Below are positions 1 to 5,664 of a DNA stretch of 5,862 bases, piece by piece. A program made the position numbers and the translations under genes. Position 1 is the first letter of the stretch, and every line of letters starts with the position of its first letter. This DNA is from Acidobacteriota bacterium (GTDB taxonomy: Bacteria; Acidobacteriota; Blastocatellia; Pyrinomonadales; Pyrinomonadaceae), in assembly GCA_963169175.1 (NCBI GenBank), contig CAUJFK010000163.1, positions 1 to 5,862 on the forward strand, in the 5' to 3' direction. Under the pieces are notes generated by a model. It had not been told where the DNA came from. It saw only the letters and a list, made by a program, of their open reading frames with translations, and made no database searches.

Positions 1-1169
1 AACCGCATCTGCATATTGAGAACGTTGAGTCGGTGAAGGTCAACGGTTCGGAGGCGGTCGGACTGCACGTTCATGTTGAGGTCATGCCGGAGCTGCCGAC
101 ACCTAAATATGAAGGCCTTGAACTAACAAGGGCAGTTCGTCCCGTACCTGAATCGGAGATCGATTTGCTTATCCAAAATCGTCTCAAAGAACAGTCGGCG
201 CTGATACCTGTGGAACACCGTGCTTCTGAAACTGGCGATGTGGTCGTGGCTGACCTAACTGGTACTTTTGCCGATGATCCGGAAGGCGAGCCGATCACCG
301 CCGACGATCTTGAGATCGAGCTCGGCGGCGACAATATAGAAGCGGCGTTCACAGAGAATCTCGTCGGCGTCAGGCCTGATGACGATAGGGATTTTTCCGT
401 AAGTTATCCGCAGGACTTTTCATCAACCGCGCTTGCGGGCCGAACGGTCAACTATACGGCGAAGATCAAATCTGTCGGCAAAACGGAGCTGCCCGAACCC
501 AACGACGAATGGGCAAAAAGCCTTGACGAAGGCTATGAAACGCTTGCAGACCTGAGAAATAAGCTGCGCAAGGACATGGAGGTATATGCGGCTGCCGATG
601 CCGACGCCCGTGTCCGAAACGACGCGATGGCCAAGCTGATCGAAGAGAACGGGTTCGAAGTGCCCGCTTCGTTGATTGAAAATCAGGCCCGCAATCTTCT
701 CAACAACTTTGCCCACGACCTTCAGCAGCGCGGTGTCGATCTGAATCGCGTCCAGAACGATTTTATCGCGATGGCATTTGAGCAGATGAAGTCGCAGGCA
801 GAACGCGACGTGCGCGGGGCGATGCTGCTTGACAAGATAGCTCAGGCTGAAAATGTTGAGGTGAGTGAAGCCGAGGTTGAAGAAGAAGTCCAAAAAATGG
901 CCGATCATTATCAGGTGACGTCGGACGAGATCCGTGAATCGCTGAACAAACAGGGCGGCGACGGCACGATCAGCAACAATCTGCGGACGCGCAAGTCGAT
1001 CGAAGCTCTTGTTGCCAAGGCCAGGATAACTGAAGGCGAGTGGAAAGACCCGTCGGCGGAAACCGAAGCCGAACCCGAACCGGAGAAACCGAAAAAGGCG
1101 ACAAAGGCAAAAGCGAAGTCAGCCGAAGCCAAGGAGCCAAAAAAGAAGACGGCAAAACCGGAGGCGTAG
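1..1169 (+). CDS. tig: Trigger factor, 3' part (5' end outside window)
   Basis: Ribosome-associated chaperone that shelters nascent polypeptides at the exit tunnel. The frame is open from base 3 with no stop, so the GTG at 33 is internal and the real start lies upstream. About 388 residues are visible, beginning near the end of the N-terminal ribosome-binding domain, so the ribosome-contact signature is not seen. By alignment from memory with E. coli trigger factor, the PPIase-like (FKBP-type) domain spans roughly 234-479, with ADLTGTF and the closing YTAKIKSV strand. The helical chaperone arms follow (about 480-1040), with recognisable blocks such as EVPASLIENQ and ALVAKARITE. The FKBP signature IPGFE is replaced by IEAAF, so isomerase activity is doubtful. 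The last 40 residues (1047-1166) form an acidic Glu/Pro stretch followed by a Lys/Ala stretch, absent from the E. coli protein. tig upstream of clpP-clpX is the standard arrangement and supports the call. Confidence 0.95.
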   Translation, partial: PHLHIENVESVKVNGSEAVGLHVHVEVMPELPTPKYEGLELTRAVRPVPESEIDLLIQNRLKEQSALIPVEHRASETGDVVVADLTGTFADDPEGEPITADDLEIELGGDNIEAAFTENLVGVRPDDDRDFSVSYPQDFSSTALAGRTVNYTAKIKSVGKTELPEPNDEWAKSLDEGYETLADLRNKLRKDMEVYAAADADARVRNDAMAKLIEENGFEVPASLIENQARNLLNNFAHDLQQRGVDLNRVQNDFIAMAFEQMKSQAERDVRGAMLLDKIAQAENVEVSEAEVEEEVQKMADHYQVTSDEIRESLNKQGGDGTISNNLRTRKSIEALVAKARITEGEWKDPSAETEAEPEPEKPKKATKAKAKSAEAKEPKKKTAKPEA

Positions 1170-1171
1170 AT

Positions 1172-1208
1172 CCGTTTGAAGCGGGCGAAGCGGTTGTTTG
1201 ATTTTTTT
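1172..1208 (+). terminator. Possible weak intrinsic terminator after tig
   Basis: CCGTTT (1172-1177) can pair with AAGCGG (1188-1193), giving six pairs including one G:U around a 10-base loop. A T-rich tail follows at 1194-1208, ending in seven Ts. It lies three bases after the tig stop codon and upstream of the clpP promoter, which is the right place. The stem is short and contains a wobble pair, so it may be partial or not functional. Confidence 0.3.
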
Positions 1209-1224
1209 GAATGGGCGGGCCCTG

Positions 1225-1253
1225 TTTGCATTCGAGTTTGAATCGTGTACAAT
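1225..1253 (+). promoter_or_regulatory. Sigma70-type promoter for clpP-clpX
   Basis: TTTGCA at 1225-1230 (four of six matches to TTGACA) is separated by exactly 17 bases from TACAAT at 1248-1253 (five of six matches to TATAAT). Transcription would begin near 1260, giving a leader of about 90 bases before clpP. The spacer contains the short inverted repeat ATTC-N6-GAAT (1230-1243), which could be an operator or chance. No CIRCE, CtsR or HspR (HAIR) type site was recognised nearby. The call rests on consensus matching only. Confidence 0.5.
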
Positions 1254-1349
1254 CGGAAACCTGTTCGGGGCAATCGCTCCACACTCAACGTGTTACGGCC
1301 GCCCGATTCACCTTTTACCTGAACCATTGACAGATTTGAGAGAACACAT

Positions 1350-1937
1350 ATGGCACTAGTTCCAATGGTTGTCGAACAAACCTCGCGGGGCGAGCGGGCG
1401 TTCGACATTTATTCGAGGCTTCTTAAGGACAGCATCATTTTTATCGGAACGCCGATCGACGACATGATAGCGAATCTGCTCGTCGCTCAGCTCTTGTTTT
1501 TGGAGGCGGAAGACCCGGAGCGCGATATAAATCTTTATATCAACAGTCCCGGCGGGTCCATCACGGCGGGTATGGCGATCTATGACACGATGCAGTTCAT
1601 CAAGAATGATGTGACGACCATCTGCGTAGGCCAATGTGCGTCGATGGGAGCGTTGCTGCTGACGGCGGGCACCAAAGGAAAAAGGTTCGCACTTCCGCAT
1701 TCGCGAATACTTATCCACCAGCCTTCGGGCGGTGCGAGCGGCCAGGCGACGGATGTAAGGATCATGGCCGAAGAGATTCTGCGTATGCGCGAAATGACAT
1801 CGAGGCTCATATCGGACCACACAGGCCAGGACTTCGATCAGGTTGAAAAAGATGTCGAACGCGATCGCATCCTTACGCCAAAGCAGGCAAAGGAATATGG
1901 GCTGATCGATGAAGTGATCGAGCACAGGGAGAAGTAA
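1350..1937 (+). CDS. clpP: ATP-dependent Clp protease proteolytic subunit ClpP
   Basis: Serine peptidase of family S14. It forms a two-ring tetradecameric barrel that degrades proteins fed in by ClpX or another Clp ATPase in the cytoplasm. At 195 residues it has the usual length. The catalytic triad is intact and at the expected numbers: Ser98 in QCASMGALLL, His123 in LIHQPSGG, Asp172 in ERDRILTP. The oxyanion-side NSPGGS motif is at 65-70 and the Gly-rich handle region at 125-132. The start is supported by a GAGAGA stretch at 1338-1343, six bases before the ATG. The protein begins directly at the sequence that forms the mature N-terminus in E. coli (ALVPMV), so it has no propeptide beyond the initiator Met. 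It is the first gene of a probable clpP-clpX operon, 38 bases before clpX. Identification is essentially certain. Confidence 0.99.
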   Translation: MALVPMVVEQTSRGERAFDIYSRLLKDSIIFIGTPIDDMIANLLVAQLLFLEAEDPERDINLYINSPGGSITAGMAIYDTMQFIKNDVTTICVGQCASMGALLLTAGTKGKRFALPHSRILIHQPSGGASGQATDVRIMAEEILRMREMTSRLISDHTGQDFDQVEKDVERDRILTPKQAKEYGLIDEVIEHREK

Positions 1938-1975
1938 GGAGAGGCGGACTGGAGTCTCGTGTTCCGCTGCTTTTT
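1936..1975 (+). promoter_or_regulatory. Unusual clpX translation-initiation region: distant Shine-Dalgarno with intervening hairpin
   Basis: The only strong Shine-Dalgarno sequence, AAGGAG at 1936-1941, overlaps the clpP stop codon and lies 34 bases before the clpX ATG (1976), too far for normal use. Between them GCGGA (1944-1948) can pair with TCCGC (1963-1967), extended by a G:U pair between 1943 and 1968. If that stem forms, only about eight bases separate AAGGAG from the ATG, which is a normal spacing. Other readings: an in-frame CTG at 1949 lies seven bases after AAGGAG and would add nine residues to ClpX, and a GGAG at 1951-1954 precedes an out-of-frame GTG at 1959. The ATG at 1976 remains the best start because the protein then begins like other ClpX proteins. 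Confidence 0.4.
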
Positions 1976-3223
1976 ATGGCAAATTTTAGGCGACCGGAAG
2001 AATTACTTTGTTGTTCGTTTTGCGGCAAGTCGCAGAACGATGTCCGAAAGCTTATCGCTGGCCCGGGCGTTTACGTTTGCAATGAGTGCATCGATATTTG
2101 CAATGAGATCATCAACGATGATGAACAGACCGAGGCGACATCGGCACGGGCGGTCATTCCAAAACCGTCGGAAATAAAAAACTTCCTCGATGAATATGTC
2201 ATAGGCCAGGATGAATCGAAAAAACGACTATCGGTAGCGGTTTATCAGCACTACAAACGTCTTGAAATGGCAAAGCGTCGTTCTGACGTTGAGCTTCAAA
2301 AATCAAATATTCTACTTATCGGGCCGACGGGCACGGGCAAGACGCTGCTTGCACAAACACTTGCCCGCATACTGAGCGTTCCGTTCTGCATAGTTGACGC
2401 GACCAGCCTTACGGAGGCGGGATATGTCGGCGAGGATGTTGAAAATATTCTGCTGCGGCTCTTGCAGTCGGCTGGAAATGATGTGGAAAAAGCCCAGGAG
2501 GGAATCATCTACATTGACGAGATAGACAAGATCTGCCGCAAGGATGATAATCCTTCGATCACGCGTGACGTGTCGGGCGAAGGTGTGCAGCAGGCGTTAT
2601 TGAAGATCCTTGAGGGAACGGTCGCAAATATTCCGACCGGCGGCGGACGCAAGCATCCGCAGCAGGATTTTATCCAGCTTGATACAACAAATATCCTGTT
2701 CGTTTGCGGCGGAGCGTTCATTGGGCTCGAAAAGGTAGTCGAAAAGCGTTTTCGCAACAAATCACTCGGATTTCAGGCCGAGGTCAAATCGAGCCGGGAA
2801 CGCCAGCACGAAGCGTTGGCCAAGCTCGGGCCCGAAGATCTTATTCATTACGGCCTCATCCCGGAATTTGTCGGCCGGATGCCGGTCATTGGGACACTTA
2901 CCGAACTGGATGAAGCGGCATTGATCAAGATATTGACGGAACCCAAGAATGCTCTTGTTCGTCAGTACCAGCGAAAATTCGAGTTCGATAACATCGGTTT
3001 GAAGTTCACTGAAGAGGCACTCCTGGCCATAGCGCAGCAGGCCCATAAGAGAAGGGTCGGGGCCCGCGGCCTGATGATGATCATGGAGGAGATATTGCTT
3101 GAATCCATGTACGTTCTGCCGTCCGAAAATAAGGTCAAGGAATTGGTCATCACCCGTGACATGGTCGAACGCAAAGCCCCGGTCTTTGATGTGATCGGCC
3201 CCCGAATGGAAGAGGCAGCCTAA
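1976..3223 (+). CDS. clpX: ATP-dependent Clp protease ATP-binding subunit ClpX
   Basis: AAA+ unfoldase that recognises tagged substrates, unfolds them and threads them into ClpP. It has 415 residues, the usual length. In order: an N-terminal zinc-binding domain with Cys13, Cys16, Cys35 and Cys38; Walker A GPTGTGKT (116-123); pore-1 loop GYVG (149-152); Walker B IIYIDEID (177-184); pore-2 loop RKH (225-227); sensor 1 around TTNILFVCGG (237-246); ClpP-docking loop LGF (264-266, in place of the common IGF); arginine finger Arg301 in IPEFVGR; sensor 2 Arg364 in VGARGL. Nothing essential is missing. The ATG at 1976 gives a typical N-terminus (MANFRRPEELL), though it has no well-spaced Shine-Dalgarno sequence. 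Co-transcription with clpP is inferred from the 38-base gap and lack of a terminator between them. Confidence 0.99.
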   Translation: MANFRRPEELLCCSFCGKSQNDVRKLIAGPGVYVCNECIDICNEIINDDEQTEATSARAVIPKPSEIKNFLDEYVIGQDESKKRLSVAVYQHYKRLEMAKRRSDVELQKSNILLIGPTGTGKTLLAQTLARILSVPFCIVDATSLTEAGYVGEDVENILLRLLQSAGNDVEKAQEGIIYIDEIDKICRKDDNPSITRDVSGEGVQQALLKILEGTVANIPTGGGRKHPQQDFIQLDTTNILFVCGGAFIGLEKVVEKRFRNKSLGFQAEVKSSRERQHEALAKLGPEDLIHYGLIPEFVGRMPVIGTLTELDEAALIKILTEPKNALVRQYQRKFEFDNIGLKFTEEALLAIAQQAHKRRVGARGLMMIMEEILLESMYVLPSENKVKELVITRDMVERKAPVFDVIGPRMEEAA

Positions 3224-3279
3224 GCATCTTTTAAACTGCTGGATCAATGTGTACCCGTCCCCAACATTCCATCTGAGCA

Positions 3280-4515
3280 ATGCGGGTGCTTATCCTTTCA
3301 CAGTATTATTTCCCCGAGGCAGTTCCAAAACCTCATGAATTGGCCGAAGCCCTGAGCTCCGCCGGGCATGAAGTTTTTGTTCTGACCGGATATCCGCATT
3401 ATCCGGGCGGAGTTATGGCAGAAGGCTATCGTTTGGGCCTATTTAAGAATGAGAAGATCAGAAATATTCCCGTCTTCCGTGTTTTTGAACTTCCGTATCA
3501 CAGCACCCGTCCGATACTTCGGATAGCAAATTACATTTCATTCATGCTTAGCGCGCCGATCGGTGCCATCTTCTCGCCGAAAGCAGACGTTATCTATGTT
3601 TGGCATCCGCCGCTTACCATCGGGGTTGCGGCGTGGCTTATCGGCAAGATCAAGCGTGTCCCTTTCGTGTATGACGTGCAGGATATCTGGGGAAGCTTTA
3701 CTGTACTTTCGGGTATGGTCCGAGAGGGCGGGGCGGCGATCAAGCTGATCCGCTGGCTTGAAAGGTTTGTTGCAAAGCGGGCTTCGCATACGATCGTGCA
3801 AACCGCCGCTGGCGCCGAGTATTTTACTGAACGCGGTGTTCCCGCGGAAAAGATATCGATCCTGCCGCATTGGATAGACGAAGCAGTTTTCGGCAGGGCG
3901 AAGGATGATGATCGACAGGCCGTTAGGGCCGAGTTCGGATGGGGCAGCCGATTCATCATTCTTTTTGCGGGAAACATTGGAATAGTGCAAGGACTTGAAT
4001 CGGTCCTTGAAGCCGCGCGGCTTTTGCCGAATGATAATGCGAAGATCGTTTTTATGGGCGACGGCACGGACAGGCCGCGTTTGGAGGCGATTGCGACATC
4101 TTCAATGATCGGCGACCGGATCGAATTCATCGACCGCCAGCCTATGGAGCGAATGCCCGCAATGATGGCTTCCGCTGACGCCATGTTGGTCAGCCTTAAG
4201 CGATCGGAGTTGGCAAAGTTTGTTGTCCCGTCAAAAACGGTCGCATATCTTGCCAGCGGCAAGCCGATCCTGATGGCTGCCGGTGGTGCCTCGGAAGATC
4301 TGATACGAGAGGCAAAGGCCGGCATCGTGGTCGAACCTGAGAACGCGGCCGATCTCGCCGAGGCCATCGAACGGATGCAGCGAATGCCAGCCGATGAATT
4401 AAACATGCTGGGCGAAAACGGCAGACAATTTCTGCTTGAGAACTTGAGCAAGGACGAGGTGATGCAAAAGTACATCGACCTGCTTCGAACGGTCGCCGAG
4501 GAATGGAAGAAATAA
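3280..4515 (+). CDS. GT4-family glycosyltransferase, WbuB/WcaI-like
   Basis: Predicted GT-B fold retaining glycosyltransferase of 411 residues that transfers a sugar from a nucleotide donor, probably onto a lipid-linked glycan precursor at the cytoplasmic membrane face. The N-terminal Rossmann half (about 1-205) begins MRVLILSQYYFPE and carries VYDVQDIW (130-137), typical of the WbuB/WcaI subgroup. The C-terminal donor-binding half has FAGNIG (229-234), FMGDGTD (258-264) and VPSK followed by YLASGKPI (316-330). The Glu expected just before YLASG (second Glu of the EX7E motif) is Ala322. I see no signal peptide; the stretch around 85-98 is hydrophobic and may be membrane-associated. An in-frame TGA at 3274 prevents an upstream start. 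The Shine-Dalgarno sequence is weak and I see no convincing promoter in the 56-base gap after clpX, so read-through is possible. Sugar donor and acceptor cannot be told from sequence. Confidence 0.9.
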   Translation: MRVLILSQYYFPEAVPKPHELAEALSSAGHEVFVLTGYPHYPGGVMAEGYRLGLFKNEKIRNIPVFRVFELPYHSTRPILRIANYISFMLSAPIGAIFSPKADVIYVWHPPLTIGVAAWLIGKIKRVPFVYDVQDIWGSFTVLSGMVREGGAAIKLIRWLERFVAKRASHTIVQTAAGAEYFTERGVPAEKISILPHWIDEAVFGRAKDDDRQAVRAEFGWGSRFIILFAGNIGIVQGLESVLEAARLLPNDNAKIVFMGDGTDRPRLEAIATSSMIGDRIEFIDRQPMERMPAMMASADAMLVSLKRSELAKFVVPSKTVAYLASGKPILMAAGGASEDLIREAKAGIVVEPENAADLAEAIERMQRMPADELNMLGENGRQFLLENLSKDEVMQKYIDLLRTVAEEWKK

Positions 4516-5504
4516 CCAAGCGAAAATGTCTGGTTACAGGCGCCACAGGTGTTCTCGGCGTACCGCTTGTTCAGGTACTGCTCAATCGCGGACATACGGT
4601 TCGGGTCCTTGCGCGGCAGCCCATTTCCGGTGATCAGTTCGGCGGGCCTGTCGAGGTAGTTGAGGGTGACCTGCGCGACCCTGAAGCGCTCGAACTTGCG
4701 GTCGCGGGCGTCGATTGGATCTTTCACCTTGCTGCGAAGCTGCACATCAACGATCCGGGCGAAGAAGCACGCAAAGAATACATTTCGGTCAATGTCGAGG
4801 GAACGCAGAATTTGCTCGCCGCGGCGGCCACCCGGTCGGTGCAAAAGTTTGTCTTTTTCAGTACGATCAACGTCTATGGTCCCACTGTCTCGGGCGATCG
4901 TCTGAATGAAGCAAGCAGTTTGGTCCCGGCAGGGATCTATGCCGAGACAAAAGTTTCTGGCGAAAGGCTTGTGCTTGCCGCTAAAAACAGCGGCCAGCAA
5001 GATATAGGTATTGTCCTGCGTTTGGCCGCCGTTTACGGTTCGCGGATGAAAGGGAATTACCTTCGCCTTGCACAAGCAATATCAAAAGGGAAGTTCCTTT
5101 TTGTTGGAAAAGGCTTAAATAGCAGAACGCTGGTGCATCAATCGGATGCGGCCGCGGCGGCCGTTCTTGCCGCGGAATGCGCCAAGGGCGGCTCGATATA
5201 TAATGTTACCGACGGGTCGGTATATACCTTGCGTAAGATCGCGGATGCCGTCGGCGATGCTCTCGGCAAAAAGGTATCTCGCATTCACCTGCCGATAAAG
5301 CCGATCAGGGTTGGAATAGCCGCTGTTGAAACACTTGGCCGGGGCCTTGGCATTCGGCCCCCTGTTAGCCGCGGCCTTCTCGACAAATTTTTGGAGGATA
5401 TTGCTGTCGATGGGTCGAGGATCCAGCAAGAGTTGGGCTTCCGGCCGCGATTTGACCTCAAACAAGGATGGAATGAAGCGGTGGACAGCATGATCAGGAA
5501 ATAG
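4503..5504 (+). CDS. NAD(P)-dependent sugar-nucleotide epimerase/dehydratase or reductase (extended SDR)
   Basis: Extended short-chain dehydrogenase of 333 residues, the usual size for GalE/WbpV-like sugar-nucleotide enzymes. The dinucleotide-binding motif is TGATGVLG (12-19). Asp56 in GDLRDP, HLAA (75-78), the FSTINVYG strand with Ser120/Thr121, and YAETK with Tyr146 and Lys150 complete the active site. The C-terminus (VDGSRIQQELGF, then RFDLKQGW) is typical of polysaccharide-cluster members. Likely substrates are UDP- or dTDP-sugars or their 4-keto intermediates, but epimerase versus reductase cannot be decided here. The ATG lies inside the last codons of the glycosyltransferase gene, a 13-base overlap. 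A GAGG directly abuts the start with too little spacing, so translation probably depends on coupling to the upstream gene. The pair most likely works in one glycan pathway. An Ala-rich stretch (216-220) corresponds to a very GC-rich run near 5146-5180. Confidence 0.87.
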   Translation: MEEITKRKCLVTGATGVLGVPLVQVLLNRGHTVRVLARQPISGDQFGGPVEVVEGDLRDPEALELAVAGVDWIFHLAAKLHINDPGEEARKEYISVNVEGTQNLLAAAATRSVQKFVFFSTINVYGPTVSGDRLNEASSLVPAGIYAETKVSGERLVLAAKNSGQQDIGIVLRLAAVYGSRMKGNYLRLAQAISKGKFLFVGKGLNSRTLVHQSDAAAAAVLAAECAKGGSIYNVTDGSVYTLRKIADAVGDALGKKVSRIHLPIKPIRVGIAAVETLGRGLGIRPPVSRGLLDKFLEDIAVDGSRIQQELGFRPRFDLKQGWNEAVDSMIRK

Positions 5505-5575
5505 GATTTTCTGAATTTACGGCGGATTGTGCGTTTGTGTTCAATCGAGTGTCATATAGGTTGGGCTTCTTTAAT

Positions 5576-5597
5576 ATTGCTTTTCGGAAGCGATTTT
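5576..5597 (+). terminator. Probable intrinsic terminator after the sugar genes
   Basis: ATTGCTTT (5576-5583) pairs with GAAGCGAT (5587-5594) through eight pairs, two of them G:U, around a three-base TCG loop; alternatively the innermost wobble opens to a TTCGG loop. It runs into TTTT at 5594-5597. The position, about 70 bases after the SDR stop codon and before the lon promoter candidate, fits the end of the upstream transcription unit. The T run is short, so termination may be partial. Confidence 0.4.
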
Positions 5598-5633
5598 GCG
5601 TAAATAGTAAATAACGCGCAGTATTGGTACAAC
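5598..5633 (+). promoter_or_regulatory. Candidate lon promoter (extended -10) with upstream dyad
   Basis: TGGTACAAC at 5625-5633 matches an extended -10 element (TG-N-TATAAT with two mismatches in the hexamer). No acceptable -35 hexamer lies 15-19 bases upstream. Start of transcription would be near 5640, leaving a leader of about 25 bases before lon. Just upstream, GCGT (5598-5601) and ACGC (5614-5617) flank a tandem TAAATAG/TAAATAA repeat, giving an imperfect 20-base dyad that could be an operator. A heat-shock CIRCE element is not present. Confidence 0.3.
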
Positions 5634-5664
5634 ACACTGCGGACCGTCCCGTTCCCCCATCAGT

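Noticed and set aside
33..35. GTG at 33 as the start of the trigger factor gene
   Set aside because: The frame stays open to the left edge and the upstream codons continue trigger-factor-like sequence, so the gene is simply cut by the window.
1211..1330. A 39-codon plus-strand ORF in the tig-clpP gap
   Set aside because: It runs over the promoter elements, has no Shine-Dalgarno sequence and resembles no known peptide.
911..1408. A 165-codon minus-strand frame crossing the tig-clpP gap
   Set aside because: It covers the tig end, the clpP promoter and the clpP start; the sequence is low in complexity with no family resemblance.
1959..2177. A 72-codon GTG-started ORF overlapping the 5' end of clpX in another frame
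   Set aside because: It is a shadow of the clpX coding sequence with no domain; mentioned only because a GGAG precedes it and could compete for initiation.
3246..3268. Inverted repeat AATGT ... ACATT between clpX and the glycosyltransferase
   Set aside because: Five pairs around a 13-base loop with no T run; too weak to call a terminator or operator.
3594..5075. A 493-codon open frame on the minus strand, antisense to the glycosyltransferase and SDR genes
   Set aside because: It spans two well-supported opposing genes. Its translation is rich in Ser, Arg and Ile with no recognisable domain, as expected for a mirror of biased codons.
5655..5660. CCCCAT as a heat-shock sigma32 -10 element for lon
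   Set aside because: It lies only four bases before the lon ATG, so transcription would start at or after the start codon, and there is no CTTGAA-like -35 at the right distance.
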